NCBI RefSeq assembly: GCF_036246005.1
Contig: NZ_CP109171.1
Coordinates: 7,056,001 to 7,120,000 of the forward strand
Direction of reading: 5' to 3'
Source: Streptomyces sp. NBC_01723
GTDB taxonomy: Bacteria > Actinomycetota > Actinomycetes > Streptomycetales > Streptomycetaceae
Length of the DNA: 64,000 bases
Part shown: positions 9,160 to 19,002 of the stretch, piece after piece
Layout of the letters: each line of letters starts with the position of its first letter
Numbering within the stretch: the stretch's first letter is position 1
Program-made: the position numbers and the translations under genes
The notes under the pieces: generated by a model
Database searches by the model: none
Told to the model about the DNA's origin: nothing
Seen by the model: the letters and a program-made list of their open reading frames with translations, nothing else

Positions 9160-9331
9160 CCGCGCCCACAGCGCGCTTCCACGGACGGGACGCAAGCTCG
9201 GCCTGGTGCCGTTCGTGCCACAACGGGCCGAGCTCTGCGACCAGGTCAGCGATCACGTTGGCCAGCAGGCCCGTGATTCTCCGGTCGCTGATGATCGCTG
9301 CACGAGGTGCGTTCCCCTCGTTACTGTAGTG
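9160..9331 (-). pseudogene. Transposase N-terminal fragment beside the Tn3 left end
   Basis: On the minus strand a frame ending in RAVGAGA (through ISDRRITGLLANVIADL and AELGPLWHERHQAELA) resembles the N-terminal region of Streptomyces IS5-group transposases. It stops dead at the left terminal repeat of the Tn3-family transposon (9332), with no continuation on the other side of that transposon. Treated as an IS remnant cut by rearrangement. Confidence 0.5.
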
Positions 9332-9381
9332 GGCCCGGTTCTCGTATAGCTGCCGCCAGATGGCGAGTAACACTGAGTAAC
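9332..9381 (+). repeat. Left terminal inverted repeat of the Tn3-family transposon
   Basis: 50 bases beginning GGCCCGGTTCTCGTATAGCT and ending AACACTGAGTAAC. It matches the complement of 19980-20029 at 49 of 50 positions (A here, G there, in CCAGATGG). It is longer than the classical 38-bp Tn3 repeat. Confidence 0.93.
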
Positions 9382-9473
9382 CCTTTGGCAACGGATTGGA
9401 TCTAACCGCTTCGCTTCTACCGGCAGGTCGCCACGCTATGGCGATCATCCGATTCGGAGCGAGGAGTGCGCGG

Positions 9474-12400
9474 GTGCGGCAGGACTGGGAGCCGGAGGAC
9501 CTCATCGAGGTCTGGACGCTGCTCGAAGACGACATGAAGCGGCTGCGGAACAAGTCCGGGGCGAATCGGCTGGGCTTCGCGGTGCTGCTGAAGTTCTTCG
9601 AGGTGGAGGCCCGCTTTCCGGAGACCGAGCGTGAAGTCCCGGCTGCCGCGGTGGGTTACGTGGCCCAGCAGGTGAAGGTGTCGGCGGACCAGTGGGCGGC
9701 GTACGACTGGCAGGGCGACCGGATCAAGCGGCACCGCAAGGAGATCCGCAAAGCCTTCGGGTTCCGGGCGGGCACGGAGGAGGACCAGGAGCGGCTGGCC
9801 GAGTGGCTGACGGCCGAGCTGTGCGGGGTGGAACTGTCGCGTGACCGGCTGGTGGAGGCGGTGCTGGCCCGCTGCCGCAACGACTTCGTTGAGCCGCCGG
9901 CTCCGGCCAAGGTGCGGCGCCTGGAGGGCAAGGCGGTCAGGGACTTCGATGCGCGGTTCTGCCGTACCACCGTGGACCGGCTGTCCCACGCGACCCGCTC
10001 GCGGCTGGAGGACCTGGTCGCGGGCCGGGAAGACGGCGAGGAGACGGTTGAGGACCAGGCGGTGGCCGGGGGCGGCCGGTCGTTCTCCACCGAACTCAAG
10101 GCCGACCCGGGAGCTCCGGGGCTGGAGAGTTTGTTCGCGGAGGTGGACAAGCTCCAGCGGGTGCGGAAACTGGAGCTTCCGGCCGATCTGTTCGCGGATG
10201 TGTCGGAGAAGCAGGTGGACGCCTGGCGGGCGCGGGCGGCGAAGGAGTACCCGGCGAACCTGGAGCGGATGAAGCCGCCGATGCGTCTGACTCTGCTGGC
10301 CGCTCTGTGCCATGTGCGGCACACCGAGATCACCGACTCGCTGGTGGAGCTGTTCATCCAGCTGGTGCTGAAGATCAACACTCGGGCGGAGAAGAAGGTA
10401 GACAAGGAGATGACCGGCGAGCTGAAGAAGGTGCGGGGCAAGGAGGCGATGATGCTGCGGGTCGCCGAGGCGGCCTTGTCCGAGCCGTCGGGCTCGGTCC
10501 GCAAGGTGATCTACCCGGTGGTCGGCGGGGAGAAGACGTTGAAGGCACTTGCCGCGGAGGCTGCGGCGAACGAGGCCAAGTACAAGGCGCGTATCCGCAC
10601 CGTGCTGCGCTCGGCGTACTCGGCGCACTGGCGGCGGATGCTCACCCCGTTGTTGAAGGCGTTGACGCTCAAGTGCAACAACACCGCCTACCGGCCGGTG
10701 ATGGACGCCATCGACCTGCTCCAGCGCTACCTGGAGCAGCCGCTGAAGGAGGGCGCGTTCTTCGACGCGGCGGAGTCCGTACCGCTGGAGGGTGTGGTGC
10801 CCGATCAGTGGCGGGCCGCGGTGGTGGACGACAAGGGCCGTGTCGAGCGCATCCCCTACGAGCTGTGCGTGCTGGTGTCCCTGCGCGAGGCGTTGCGGCG
10901 CCGGGAGATATGGGTGGTGGGGGCGAACCGGTGGCGCAACCCGGAGGACGACCTGCCGCAGGATTTCGAGGACAACCGGGACGTGCACTACGACGCGATC
11001 CAAAAGCCCCAGGACCCGGCGAAGTTCATCGCGGAGTTGCAGAGGACGCACCGCGAGGCCCTGGACCGGTTCGAGGCCGCGCTGGCCGGCGACACCACGG
11101 GCGGGGTGGCGATCGTGAAGAAGAACGGCGAGGGATGGGTCAAGGTCTCGCCGCGGCCCAAGCAGGAGGAACCGGAGAGCTTGGTCGCGGTGAAGGGGGA
11201 GATCGAACGGCGTTGGGGCACCATCGATCTGCTGGACATCTTGAAGTACGCGGAGTTCGACACCGACTTCATCGCCGAGTTCACCACGGTGGCCACCCGC
11301 GAGAACCTGTCCCGGGAAGTGCTCCGGAGAAGGCTGCTCTTGGTCCTGTTCGGACTGGGCACGAACATGGGGATCAAGCGTGTCGCGGCGACGGGCAAGC
11401 ACGGTGAGTCGGAGGCGACGCTGCGCCGGGTGCGGCACCTGTTCGTGAACCGGGCCAACATGCGCGCGGCCCTGGTGAAGCTGGTCAACGCCACCTTCGC
11501 GGCCCGCGACGAGATGTGGTGGGGCACCGGGACGGCGTGCGCCTCCGACAGCCGCAAGTTCGGCGCGTGGTCGTCCAACTTCATGACGGAGTGGCACCAG
11601 CGCTATCGGGGCCCGGGGGTCATGATCTATTGGCACGTGGAACGAAAATCGGTGTGCATCTACAGCCAGCTGAAGTTCTGTTCGGCCTCCGAGGTCGCCT
11701 CGATGATCGAGGGCGTGCTGCGGCACTGCACCGACATGGAGGTCGACCGGCAGTACACCGACACCCATGGCGCCTCCATCGTCGGGTTCGCCTTCGCGCA
11801 CATGCTCGACTTCAAGCTGATGCCGAGGCTGAGGAACATCGGACGGGCGAGGCTGTACCGGCCGGCCGCGGGCGAGGACAGGAACTGGCCGCACCTGGCC
11901 CCGGTGCTCTCCACCCGCACCATCGACTGGGACCTCATCGCCCAGCAGTACGACCAGATCGTGAAGTACACCACCGCCCTGCGGCTGGGCACCGCTGAGG
12001 CCGAGCAGGTCCTGCGCCGCCTTACCAAGGGCGGCCCCAAGCACCCGACCTACCAGGCGATCGAGGAGCTGGGGCGCGTGGTGCGCACGGCGTTCATCTG
12101 TGACTATCTGTCGGATGTGGAGATGCGCAAGGAGATCGGCGAGGGCTTGCAGGTGGTGGAGAACTGGAACTCGGCGAACTACGACCTGTTCTACGGCAAG
12201 GACGGCGACCTGACGGGTGCGGACAAGGAGAGCCAGGAGGTCTCGATGCTCGCCCTGCACCTTTTGCAGAGCAGTCTCGTGCATGTGAATACGTTGCTTG
12301 TACAGCAGGTTTTGGCCGACCCGAAGTGGGCGGACACGCTCACCGAGGCGGACCGGCGGGGGCTGTCACCGCTGTTCTGGACCCACGTGAACCCGTACGG

Positions 12401-12512
12401 CCGGTTCGAACTGGATATGAGCAGCCGCCTTGACCTGGACCTTGCGGCCACTGGGGCCACGGTGCCCGGCCCGCGCAGTCCACAAGACGAGCCGGTCGGC
12501 ACTCCGAGCTGA
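9474..12512 (+). CDS. tnpA: Tn3-family transposase
   Basis: About 1,012 residues, full length for the family. GTG 9474 is preferred because GGAG lies 7 bases upstream and the protein then starts [20 protein letters not shown] as relatives do; ATG 9438 is an alternative. The N-terminal third is the DNA-binding region and the C-terminal ~400 residues the Tn3 DDE domain. Acidic motifs include [32 protein letters not shown] and the later [15 protein letters not shown]. It catalyses cointegrate formation at the terminal repeats. There are no frameshifts, so it is probably active. Confidence 0.95.
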   Translation: MRQDWEPEDLIEVWTLLEDDMKRLRNKSGANRLGFAVLLKFFEVEARFPETEREVPAAAVGYVAQQVKVSADQWAAYDWQGDRIKRHRKEIRKAFGFRAGTEEDQERLAEWLTAELCGVELSRDRLVEAVLARCRNDFVEPPAPAKVRRLEGKAVRDFDARFCRTTVDRLSHATRSRLEDLVAGREDGEETVEDQAVAGGGRSFSTELKADPGAPGLESLFAEVDKLQRVRKLELPADLFADVSEKQVDAWRARAAKEYPANLERMKPPMRLTLLAALCHVRHTEITDSLVELFIQLVLKINTRAEKKVDKEMTGELKKVRGKEAMMLRVAEAALSEPSGSVRKVIYPVVGGEKTLKALAAEAAANEAKYKARIRTVLRSAYSAHWRRMLTPLLKALTLKCNNTAYRPVMDAIDLLQRYLEQPLKEGAFFDAAESVPLEGVVPDQWRAAVVDDKGRVERIPYELCVLVSLREALRRREIWVVGANRWRNPEDDLPQDFEDNRDVHYDAIQKPQDPAKFIAELQRTHREALDRFEAALAGDTTGGVAIVKKNGEGWVKVSPRPKQEEPESLVAVKGEIERRWGTIDLLDILKYAEFDTDFIAEFTTVATRENLSREVLRRRLLLVLFGLGTNMGIKRVAATGKHGESEATLRRVRHLFVNRANMRAALVKLVNATFAARDEMWWGTGTACASDSRKFGAWSSNFMTEWHQRYRGPGVMIYWHVERKSVCIYSQLKFCSASEVASMIEGVLRHCTDMEVDRQYTDTHGASIVGFAFAHMLDFKLMPRLRNIGRARLYRPAAGEDRNWPHLAPVLSTRTIDWDLIAQQYDQIVKYTTALRLGTAEAEQVLRRLTKGGPKHPTYQAIEELGRVVRTAFICDYLSDVEMRKEIGEGLQVVENWNSANYDLFYGKDGDLTGADKESQEVSMLALHLLQSSLVHVNTLLVQQVLADPKWADTLTEADRRGLSPLFWTHVNPYGRFELDMSSRLDLDLAATGATVPGPRSPQDEPVGTPS

Positions 12513-12520
12513 GCCGGCAA

Positions 12521-12556
12521 GGACGGAGGTAGCCCCCTTTCGGGCTGCCCCCGTCC
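12521..12556 (+). terminator. Rho-independent-like hairpin after tnpA
   Basis: A 15-bp stem (GGACGGAGGTAGCCC pairing with GGGCTGCCCCCGTCC, two G-T wobbles) with a short CCTTTC loop begins 9 bases after the transposase stop. There is no strong T-run, as is usual in Streptomyces. Confidence 0.75.
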
Positions 12557-12917
12557 GGTGCGTCCCGGGGTCCGGGGTCCGGACCAGGAAACCGGTGTTG
12601 CTGTCAACAGATTTGACAGGCCGTGGTCCGGGCCGCGCCACCAGGACGGATGCGTGCCGGCCGTAGCGCCGTACGCGATGGATGTGACGAACAGCAGACG
12701 AGCGGGGCATCCTGAGCGGCATGGACTTTCAGCTGGTCGAGCGCGCCGGTTGCGTTCCAGTAGTCACTGACCACCGGGGAGATCGGGGCACGGGGATGTA
12801 CAAAAACGGCTTCCGCGTGGCCCTGCCGGGGCGGGAGTGAGCCGGGGCTGGACGGCGATCGGCCCGGCGGCGCAGGGGGCTGACAGCCTCTGCCGGGGTA
12901 TCGCCAGTCATCCCGCG
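12557..12917. other. Spacer between tnpA and the exporter operon
   Basis: No recognised gene. It holds a perfect short palindrome TGTCAACAGATTTGACA (about 12601-12617) that could be an operator. There is also a 39-codon frame at 12721-12840 (starts MDFQLVERAGCVPVV) with no clear ribosome site, left uncalled. Confidence 0.4.
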
Positions 12918-13274
12918 TCAGGATTCATCTCCTTGGCGCCCCCTTTCCTTGGAGACGGGGTTGTACTTGAGGCACTTGGTCACGGCGTCCGGCGGTAGCA
13001 CGGAACCCATGGCGAGGCCGCCCTGGGTTTCATCGACCTTGACGCCCTGGGCTCCGTTCTGGTTCAGGCAGTCCGCGTACTTGCGCATGGACTCGAGCCA
13101 GCCGTCCGGCAGGTCGGGCGTCTGCCCGTTTCCGGCCTGCATCCCTCCGGAGGGATGTTCCTGCGGTGTCGGCCGGTCGTCGGGACTCTTGGAGTCGCCC
13201 GAACCGCTGGCGCAGGCGGTCAGGGCGAGGGCGAAGACCAGAGCGGGCGCTGCCAGCAGCGCGCGTGTGTTCAT
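12918..13274 (-). CDS. Small secreted lipoprotein of the exporter operon
   Basis: 118 residues. The N-terminus is a lipoprotein signal ([20 protein letters not shown] then Cys; lipobox LTAC), followed by a polar Ser/Gly/Pro-rich linker. A short domain follows with ESMRKYADCLNQNG and DAVTKCLKY, a Tyr-x-x-Cys pattern seen in small extracytoplasmic partners of actinobacterial ABC exporters. It is the last gene of the operon and its ATG overlaps the ATPase stop by 4 bases (ATGA). Probably membrane-anchored outside the cell; its exact role is unknown. Confidence 0.8.
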   Translation of the reverse strand: MNTRALLAAPALVFALALTACASGSGDSKSPDDRPTPQEHPSGGMQAGNGQTPDLPDGWLESMRKYADCLNQNGAQGVKVDETQGGLAMGSVLPPDAVTKCLKYNPVSKERGRQGDES

Positions 13275-13978
13275 CGGGTGTTCACCTGTTCCGTGAGCTT
13301 GCCCTTGCGCAGGTTGAGAATGCGGTCGGACTGAACAGCCAGCTGCTGGGAGTGAGTGACGACGACCACGCACTTGCCCTGCTCATGAGCGAGTTCGCGG
13401 AAGGTGTCGATGATGCCCTGGGCGGTGTCCTCGTCGAGATTTCCGGTGGGTTCGTCGGCGAAGAGAATGTCGACGTCGCAGGCGAGGGTGCGGGCGATGG
13501 CGACGCGCTGCTGCTGGCCGCCGGAGAGCTGCAGCACGTTACGGGTAGCCATCGCCTTGTCGAGACCGATCTTCTCCAGCAGGTGCAAGGCGCGGGCCTT
13601 GCGGCTTCCGGTCGCGGGTTTGGCACCGGTGATCTCCATCGCGCAGGTGACGTTCTGGAGGGCGGTCATGTAGGTGAGGAGGTTGTACTGCTGGAAGATC
13701 GTGGCGGCGTGCCTGTTGCGGTAGCGGCCGAGACCCAGCTTGGTGAGGTCCTGGCCGTCGAAGCTGATCGTGCCGTGGGTGGGGGTGTCGAGGCCGCTGG
13801 CGAGGCTGAGCAGGGTGGTCTTGCCGCTGCCCGAGGGGCCCAGGATGGTGTAGAAAGTGCCGCGTTCGAAGACGTAGTCGATGCTCTTGAGGACCGTGGT
13901 CCTGCGGCGCTGGCCGGAATAGGTGTGGCTGACGCCGGCGAGGTGCAGGACGGGCGGGGTGGTGGCGGCGGTGGTCAT
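13271..13978 (-). CDS. ABC transporter ATP-binding protein (MacB/LolD type)
   Basis: 235 residues with every ATPase motif: Walker A GPSGSGKT (47-54), Q-loop IFQQYNLL, signature LSGGQQQR (151-158), Walker B ILFADEPT (171-178) and the H-loop His ~209. The sequence type ([31 protein letters not shown]) belongs to ATPases that pair with FtsX-fold permeases for export or mechanotransmission. It lies between the permease gene (6-base gap) and the lipoprotein gene (4-base overlap), so it is the energy subunit of this complex. Confidence 0.96.
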   Translation of the reverse strand: MTTAATTPPVLHLAGVSHTYSGQRRRTTVLKSIDYVFERGTFYTILGPSGSGKTTLLSLASGLDTPTHGTISFDGQDLTKLGLGRYRNRHAATIFQQYNLLTYMTALQNVTCAMEITGAKPATGSRKARALHLLEKIGLDKAMATRNVLQLSGGQQQRVAIARTLACDVDILFADEPTGNLDEDTAQGIIDTFRELAHEQGKCVVVVTHSQQLAVQSDRILNLRKGKLTEQVNTR

Positions 13979-13984
13979 GGCGGG

Positions 13985-15364
13985 TCACTTGCCCTTCGTG
14001 AGGATGGTGCGGGGGCTCAGGCGCAGCACGGCGCCGGCGGGGATGGCGGTGGCAAGGAGGCCGATGCCGAGGCCGACACCGCCGACGGTGGCGAGGTCCG
14101 CCGGGTCGAGTGCCACGGTGATCTTGCCGATGGGGTCGGCGTTCTCGACGGGCTTGTCGTTCGGGTCGATGCCCTCGCCGAGGCCGGTGCTGCCGGGAGG
14201 CGGGGCCTGCCAAGAGTCGATCTTGTGCTCGGCGGCGGTGGCTTCCTTGCCGAGCAGCGCCTGGCCGGCGCTCTGGGTCAGGTTCGGAGCGAACAGGGAA
14301 CTCAGGCCGATGGCTACGGCGGCGACGACGACGATCTCCAGGGCCTGTTGGGCGATGAGCTTGCTCTTCTTCTCGCCCATGGCCAGCAGGACGCCGTACT
14401 CCTTGCAGCGCTGCTTGACGGCGAGGTTGACCAGGAGGGCTAGGACGGCTGCGCCGGCGATGCCCATGAGCCACATGGCGACGGTGGCGGTGGAGCGGAT
14501 GCTCTTGAGCGGGCCTGTCATCTGCTGGATGGCCTTGTCGTTGGCGTCCAGTTTGAAGCCCTTGAGCGCCGAGCCGGCGATGTGCTTCGCCTCCTTCTTG
14601 AACGCGCTCTGCACGTCGGCGTCCTGGAGGAGGAAGGTTGCGTGGCCTACCTGCGGTGATCCGTTGCCTTCGGAGTTGAGGGCGGACATGCCGCCCACCG
14701 TTCCGTACAGCATGTTGGCCGGGTTGATGCCGTATTCGGCGTCGGGTTCGGTGGTGGGGCGCGGGTCGCGGTAGATGCCGGTCACGGTGAAGTCGGCCGT
14801 GGTCTTTTCGTCGTTGCCGGTCAGGGTGATCTTGTCGCCGGCCGTGAGGCCGTTCTTCTTGGCCAGGCGCTCCTCGATCAGGAGTTGCTTTTTGTCCTTG
14901 TCGGCGGCTGTGAGGTGCTTACCGGACAGGAGGGTGAACTTGCCGCTGCGGAAGTCGGGCAGCAGCGTGGAGTCGAGCACGCCCATGCCCACGGTTCCGC
15001 CGGGGCCCATGGGGTCGGCCGGGCCTCCCTCGACCAGCTTGTACTTGCCCTTGACGATGGCGCGGTCCCACATCGAGTAGGTGTACTTCTGCACCTGGGG
15101 CAGAGCCCCGAGCTTGTCGACGGTCGCCGCGTCGATGCGCGGGGCCTGCAGGCCGCCGCCACTGCCCCGTTGGCTGGTGTCCATGTCGAGGTTGACCTCG
15201 GCGCCCACGGAGAGCTTGGCGTTCTGCTCGGCCTGGGCCGTCGCGTCGTTGATCAGGACCCCGGCCAGCACCATCACGGAGATGACGAGGAAGGTGGCGA
15301 GGGTGATCAGGGTGCGGCCCTTGCGGGCCCACAGGCTGAGCCCTGCGCGTTTGACGAAATTCAT
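13985..15364 (-). CDS. FtsX/MacB-type ABC transporter permease
   Basis: 459 residues. A first membrane segment (~17-39, RTLITLATFLVISVMVLAGVL) is followed by a ~260-residue extracytoplasmic domain (LSVGAEVNLDMD to about PLKSIRSTA) and three C-terminal membrane segments (WLMGIAGAAVLALLVNLAVK, IVVVAAVAIGLSSLF, VGGVGLGIGLLATAIPAGAVL), the MacB/FtsX layout. The cytoplasmic loop KQRCKEYGVLLAMGEKKSKL is the usual ATPase-coupling segment. It is a close paralogue of the next permease (both begin MNFVKRAG), suggesting a heterodimer. Confidence 0.92.
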   Translation of the reverse strand: MNFVKRAGLSLWARKGRTLITLATFLVISVMVLAGVLINDATAQAEQNAKLSVGAEVNLDMDTSQRGSGGGLQAPRIDAATVDKLGALPQVQKYTYSMWDRAIVKGKYKLVEGGPADPMGPGGTVGMGVLDSTLLPDFRSGKFTLLSGKHLTAADKDKKQLLIEERLAKKNGLTAGDKITLTGNDEKTTADFTVTGIYRDPRPTTEPDAEYGINPANMLYGTVGGMSALNSEGNGSPQVGHATFLLQDADVQSAFKKEAKHIAGSALKGFKLDANDKAIQQMTGPLKSIRSTATVAMWLMGIAGAAVLALLVNLAVKQRCKEYGVLLAMGEKKSKLIAQQALEIVVVAAVAIGLSSLFAPNLTQSAGQALLGKEATAAEHKIDSWQAPPPGSTGLGEGIDPNDKPVENADPIGKITVALDPADLATVGGVGLGIGLLATAIPAGAVLRLSPRTILTKGK

Positions 15365-15450
15365 GGGGATTGGCTCTCTCGGTCCGGGCCATGGGATGGC
15401 TGTTCGGGAGTTGGTGACCAGTTGCGCGGTGGTGGGCCGACTAGTCGGTG

Positions 15451-16716
15451 TCAGCGAGGAATGGAGCGGGGGTGCAGGCGCAGGATCCCGATTCCCGGGA
15501 TGACGGTGGAGACCAGGGAGATCCCGAGCCCGATGCCGGCGACCTTGCCGACAGTGGTCGGCTCGACCCGCACCGTGGGCGGAGCGATCTCGGCATCTTG
15601 TGCCCCGGCCGCCGCGACCGGCTTGCCGTTGTGGCCGCCCAGGAGCGCGTCACCCGCGGCCTGTCCGGCGAGCGAGCCCGCCAGGGCAGCGAGCGCGACG
15701 GCGGGCAGGGCCACGGCCGCCACCTCCACGGCGTGCTGACCGATGAGCTTCCACTTCTTCTCGCCCATCGAAAGCAGCACCCCGAGCTCGGGGCGCCGCT
15801 CGCGGATCTGCAGCACCACGATGAGACCGAGGATCAGCGCACCGGCCAGGGCGATCACCCAGATGATCAGTCCCGCGAACGTGCCGACCTGCTGGATGGG
15901 TCGGACCTGGTCCCGATACGCCTTGTCATTGACGCGGAAGTCGAAACTGCCCTTGCCGAGGAGCCGCTCGGCCTCGGCGTGCAGCTGCTCGGCCTGCCCC
16001 GGTGATCCGATCTTGAACACCGTCTCGCTGACCGTCGCGGTACCGGTACCGAGCTCCTGCGCGATGCCCACCGGTACGTACAGTGCGTTGCCGGGCAGTT
16101 CATGCGGCGGCTTCCACGCCGTCGGATCCTGCGTCGGGTCCTGGAAGACACCGACGACCTCCAGGGCCACCGTGCGCTTGCCGTCCGCGGAGCGCACCCG
16201 GACGGTGTCGCCGACCTTGAGGTGGTTCTTGTCGGCCAGGCGCTGCTCGATCACTGCGACGCTGCGGCCTGCGTCCTTGGGGGTGATGCCGCGGCCCGCC
16301 GTGATTCTCGTCGAGCCGTAGGAGAAGGGCAGCAGCATGCCCGAGTCACGGACGCCGTTAACGGCCAGAGGACCCGGATCCTCGCTCCCGGCACTGTTGC
16401 CGCCCGGCCTTGGTGCGTCCGACGTCAGCGGCGTGAAGCCACGCGCCCCGGCCCGCATCGGAAGCTCCGGGTTGTAGCGGTGCACCAGGTCGAAGGTGCC
16501 GAGCCGGTCAGCCAGGGCCGGGGTGAGGTTCTTCTTCTTGACGGTCACGTCGACGCCGATGGTGCGCTGCGCGTCGGCTTCCTGGCGGGCGGCGGCGGCC
16601 TGCAGCAGGAAACCGCCGAGGAGCAGGGTGCAGATGACGACGAAGATCGCCAGCAGGGCGGCGGTCTTTGACTTTCTGGCACCAAGGCTCATCCCGGCGC
16701 GCTTGACGAAGTTCAT
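15451..16716 (-). CDS. FtsX/MacB-type ABC transporter permease (second subunit)
   Basis: 421 residues from ATG 16716, which gives the MNFVKRAGMSLGARKSKT start shared with its paralogue. One N-terminal membrane segment, a large external domain, and three C-terminal segments (LIIWVIALAGALILGLIVVLQ, VAAVALPAVALAALAGSLAG, VAGIGLGISLVSTVIPGIGIL) with the coupling loop RERRPELGVLLSMGEKKWKL. It is the first gene of the four-gene operon. The start lies 25 bases from an operator-like repeat (16742-16775) shared with the divergent regulator gene. Confidence 0.92.
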   Translation of the reverse strand: MNFVKRAGMSLGARKSKTAALLAIFVVICTLLLGGFLLQAAAARQEADAQRTIGVDVTVKKKNLTPALADRLGTFDLVHRYNPELPMRAGARGFTPLTSDAPRPGGNSAGSEDPGPLAVNGVRDSGMLLPFSYGSTRITAGRGITPKDAGRSVAVIEQRLADKNHLKVGDTVRVRSADGKRTVALEVVGVFQDPTQDPTAWKPPHELPGNALYVPVGIAQELGTGTATVSETVFKIGSPGQAEQLHAEAERLLGKGSFDFRVNDKAYRDQVRPIQQVGTFAGLIIWVIALAGALILGLIVVLQIRERRPELGVLLSMGEKKWKLIGQHAVEVAAVALPAVALAALAGSLAGQAAGDALLGGHNGKPVAAAGAQDAEIAPPTVRVEPTTVGKVAGIGLGISLVSTVIPGIGILRLHPRSIPR

Positions 16717-16741
16717 GCCGAAGACCCAAGCAGCCTGCCGT

Positions 16742-16775
16742 TTGCAGCAGGATAAGCGTGTTACAGCGGCATAAG
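16742..16775 (-). promoter_or_regulatory. Operator-like direct repeat upstream of the exporter operon
   Basis: Two copies of one motif, TTGCAGCAGGATAAG (16742-16756) and TTACAGCGGCATAAG (16761-16775), lie 19 bases apart and end 25 bases before the first exporter start codon. A third copy in the opposite orientation lies the same distance from the response-regulator start. Direct repeats are the usual form of OmpR-family regulator sites, so these are likely targets of the transposon's own regulator. Confidence 0.65.
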
Positions 16776-16885
16776 GGCCCGCCTGGCCCTGATCTTGGCT
16801 GTCGAGGGCGCCGACTTCGACCCGGCCGTCTTCACCGGCTGCCTCGGTACAGCGCCGGCCGGCTCGGAGCACGCCGCCCCGCGCC

Positions 16886-16900
16886 CTTATCCGGCTGCAA
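16886..16900 (+). promoter_or_regulatory. Matching operator-like motif upstream of the response regulator
   Basis: CTTATCCGGCTGCAA is the complement of the exporter-side motif at 14 of 15 positions. It ends 24 bases before ATG 16925, mirroring the spacing on the exporter side. This suggests that one factor controls both divergent units. Confidence 0.65.
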
Positions 16901-16924
16901 TCGTGATCTTGGTTTCTTGGGGGT

Positions 16925-17587
16925 ATGAGAGTTCTGGTAGCCGAGGACCACCATGTCCTCGCCCGCACCATCGCCACCGGCCTGCGCCGACAGGCGATGG
17001 CCGTCGACATCGCCGCCACCGGTGATCAGGCCGAGCGAATGTGTCTGCTCACCGCCTACGACGTGCTGATCCTCGACCGCGACCTGCCGGTCATGACCGG
17101 CGACGAGGTGTGCATGCGGCTGCGGGAACTCCAGGACCCTCCGCGGATCCTGATGCTGACCGCCGCCGGCGAGCTCACGGACAAGATCCACGGCCTCACC
17201 GCGCTCGGCGCCGACGACTACCTGCCCAAGCCCTTCGACTTCACCGAGCTCGTCGCCCGCGTACGGGCCCTGAGCCGTCGCGCACCAAAGCCGCCGCCCA
17301 CCGTGCTGCGCTTCGGGAGCATCACCCTGGACGAGACACGGCACGAAGTATCCGTGGACGGCCGCCCGCTGGAACTCACACCGAAGGAGTTCGCGGTCCT
17401 GCACCTGCTGCTTGCGGCCGGCGGCGCGCCGGTGCCGCACGACGAGCTCGTCCGCACCGTCTGGGACGAGCACCTCGACCCACGCACCAGCGCGGTCCGC
17501 GCCACCGTCAGCAGGTTGCGCGGCAAACTCGGCGACCCCGGCCTGATTGCCGCCGACAATGGAGAGGGATACCGGCTGTGCGAATGA
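16925..17587 (+). CDS. OmpR-family response regulator
   Basis: 220 residues. Receiver domain 1-115: MRVLVAEDHH, phospho-acceptor Asp51 in DVLILDRDLPVMTG, MLTAAG, and the invariant Lys in YLPKPFDF. Winged-helix domain 125-220: LDETRHEVSVDGRPLELTPKEFAVL, the recognition helix TSAVRATVSRLRGKL and the wing DNGEGYRL. It is phosphorylated by the kinase encoded just downstream (ATGA overlap) and probably activates the divergent exporter genes. GTATG at the start has no strong ribosome site, so translation may be leaderless or weak. Confidence 0.95.
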   Translation: MRVLVAEDHHVLARTIATGLRRQAMAVDIAATGDQAERMCLLTAYDVLILDRDLPVMTGDEVCMRLRELQDPPRILMLTAAGELTDKIHGLTALGADDYLPKPFDFTELVARVRALSRRAPKPPPTVLRFGSITLDETRHEVSVDGRPLELTPKEFAVLHLLLAAGGAPVPHDELVRTVWDEHLDPRTSAVRATVSRLRGKLGDPGLIAADNGEGYRLCE

Positions 17588-18768
17588 AGCTCCGGGCACT
17601 GCTGAGCCGGCTGCCATTCCGCGCCCGCCTGGCAGCGGCCATCTCCGGACTCTTTTTGCTGGCCGGCATCGCCCTGCTCGCCTTCGTGGTGCTGCTCGCA
17701 CGCTACGGAACGGCCCAGCAGGTCCAGGGAATGTCAATCACGTACGGGGACGTGCCGAGCAGCGCTGCGACACCCTTCGAGCCTGCACGCCCCAGTCAGC
17801 CGGATCTCAAGCCTCCGGCCCCGAGCGACGTCGCCATGATCCAGAAGATCGACCAGACCGTGCAGGCCGTCCAGGACACCGCGCTGCGCCAGATGGTGCT
17901 CTGGTCCGCCGTCGGACTGCTGATCACCGCGCTCCTCACCGGGCTGCTCGGCTGGTGGCTCGCGGGTCGGGCACTGCGTCCCGTCGCCTTCATGACCGAA
18001 GCCGCCCGCCGCATCAGCGACCAGAACCTGCATCAGCGCCTGGCGCTCGTCGGCCCCGACGACGAACTCCACCGCCTCGCCGACACCTTCGACACCATGC
18101 TCGACCGGCTCGAGAAGTCCTTCGAGAGCCAACGCCGCTTCGTCGCCAACGCATCCCACGAACTCAAGACACCGCTCGCCGCCCAGCGCACCACCCTCCA
18201 GGTCGGCCTCGCCGACCCCCTCCCCGAGAGCCTCGCCGACGTCCGCGAGGACCTGCTCACCACCAACCGCGAAGCCGAACAGCTCATCGACGCGCTCCTG
18301 CTGCTCGCCCGCAGCGACCGCGGCCTGGAAGAGACCGAGAGCGTGGACCTCACGGTCACCGCCCGGCTCGTGACCGCCGAGCTCACCCCGCAGGCATCGG
18401 CCCACGGCGTGCACATCGACCTCAGCGCCGACACCCCACTGGTCGTTCGCGGCGATCCTGTCCTGCTGCGCCACCTGCTGACGAACCTGATCCACAACGC
18501 CGTCCAGTACAACCACCCCGGCGGCCACGTCCGCGTACGACTCGAAGCCCTCACCGTGACGGTGACCAACACCGGCCCCCACGTGCCCGCCGAACGGATC
18601 CCGGACCTCTTCGAGCCCTTCCGACGCCTCGACGCGGACCGCACCGCCACTACCGGCCACGGCCTGGGACTGTCCATCGCCGCGTCCATCGTCGACGCCC
18701 ACAACGGCACGCTGACGGCGCAACCCGGCGCCGATGGAGGGCTCGCCCTCACCTTGCGCTTCCCCTGA
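17584..18768 (+). CDS. Sensor histidine kinase
   Basis: 394 residues. TM1 ~17-39, a short external loop of ~65 residues rich in Pro/Ser (likely ligand region), TM2 ~105-127, HAMP (~128-180), dimerisation/His box VANASHELKTPLAA (His192), N-box LLTNLIHNAVQYN, then a G-box TTGHGLGLSIAASIV. It is a complete kinase. The small sensing loop and the adjacent MacB-type exporter are the pattern of systems that respond to envelope-active peptides or antibiotics. That inference comes from context, not from a bound ligand seen here. Confidence 0.95.
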   Translation: MKLRALLSRLPFRARLAAAISGLFLLAGIALLAFVVLLARYGTAQQVQGMSITYGDVPSSAATPFEPARPSQPDLKPPAPSDVAMIQKIDQTVQAVQDTALRQMVLWSAVGLLITALLTGLLGWWLAGRALRPVAFMTEAARRISDQNLHQRLALVGPDDELHRLADTFDTMLDRLEKSFESQRRFVANASHELKTPLAAQRTTLQVGLADPLPESLADVREDLLTTNREAEQLIDALLLLARSDRGLEETESVDLTVTARLVTAELTPQASAHGVHIDLSADTPLVVRGDPVLLRHLLTNLIHNAVQYNHPGGHVRVRLEALTVTVTNTGPHVPAERIPDLFEPFRRLDADRTATTGHGLGLSIAASIVDAHNGTLTAQPGADGGLALTLRFP

Positions 18769-19002
18769 GCGCCTGCGATGGCAGAAGCACCAGCGCCGCA
18801 TCTCGCAGGTGATCTTCCGCAGAGATAGGCAAGGGCCAGAGCTGCACGCGCAGCCACTGTCACAAATGGTCCTTTGCCCGAGCAAGATCAAATAGAGCCG
18901 CGCGGAGATCACCGAGAACCGGATCGGTTCGCAGAAGCCGTTCTCGCTCAAGAGTGCTCGGAGGGCAGTTCTGCGACTTGAGCTGTGCGAAAATCTGGGG
19001 TC
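18769..19002. promoter_or_regulatory. Candidate res (resolution) site upstream of the resolvase
   Basis: This 234-bp non-coding gap just upstream of the resolvase gene is where Tn3-family res sites lie. It holds several dyads: AACCGGATCGGTT (perfect, ~18917-18929), GAGAAC...GTTCTC spanning about 18914-18945, and TTCTGCGACTTGAGCTGTGC near 18969-18988. Subsites cannot be assigned by eye. Confidence 0.5.

Noticed and set aside
9417..12284. Long minus-strand open frame (~955 codons) opposite the Tn3 transposase
   Set aside because: A GC-rich shadow: His/Arg/Gln-rich composition, no domain motifs, and it lies fully opposite a clear transposase.
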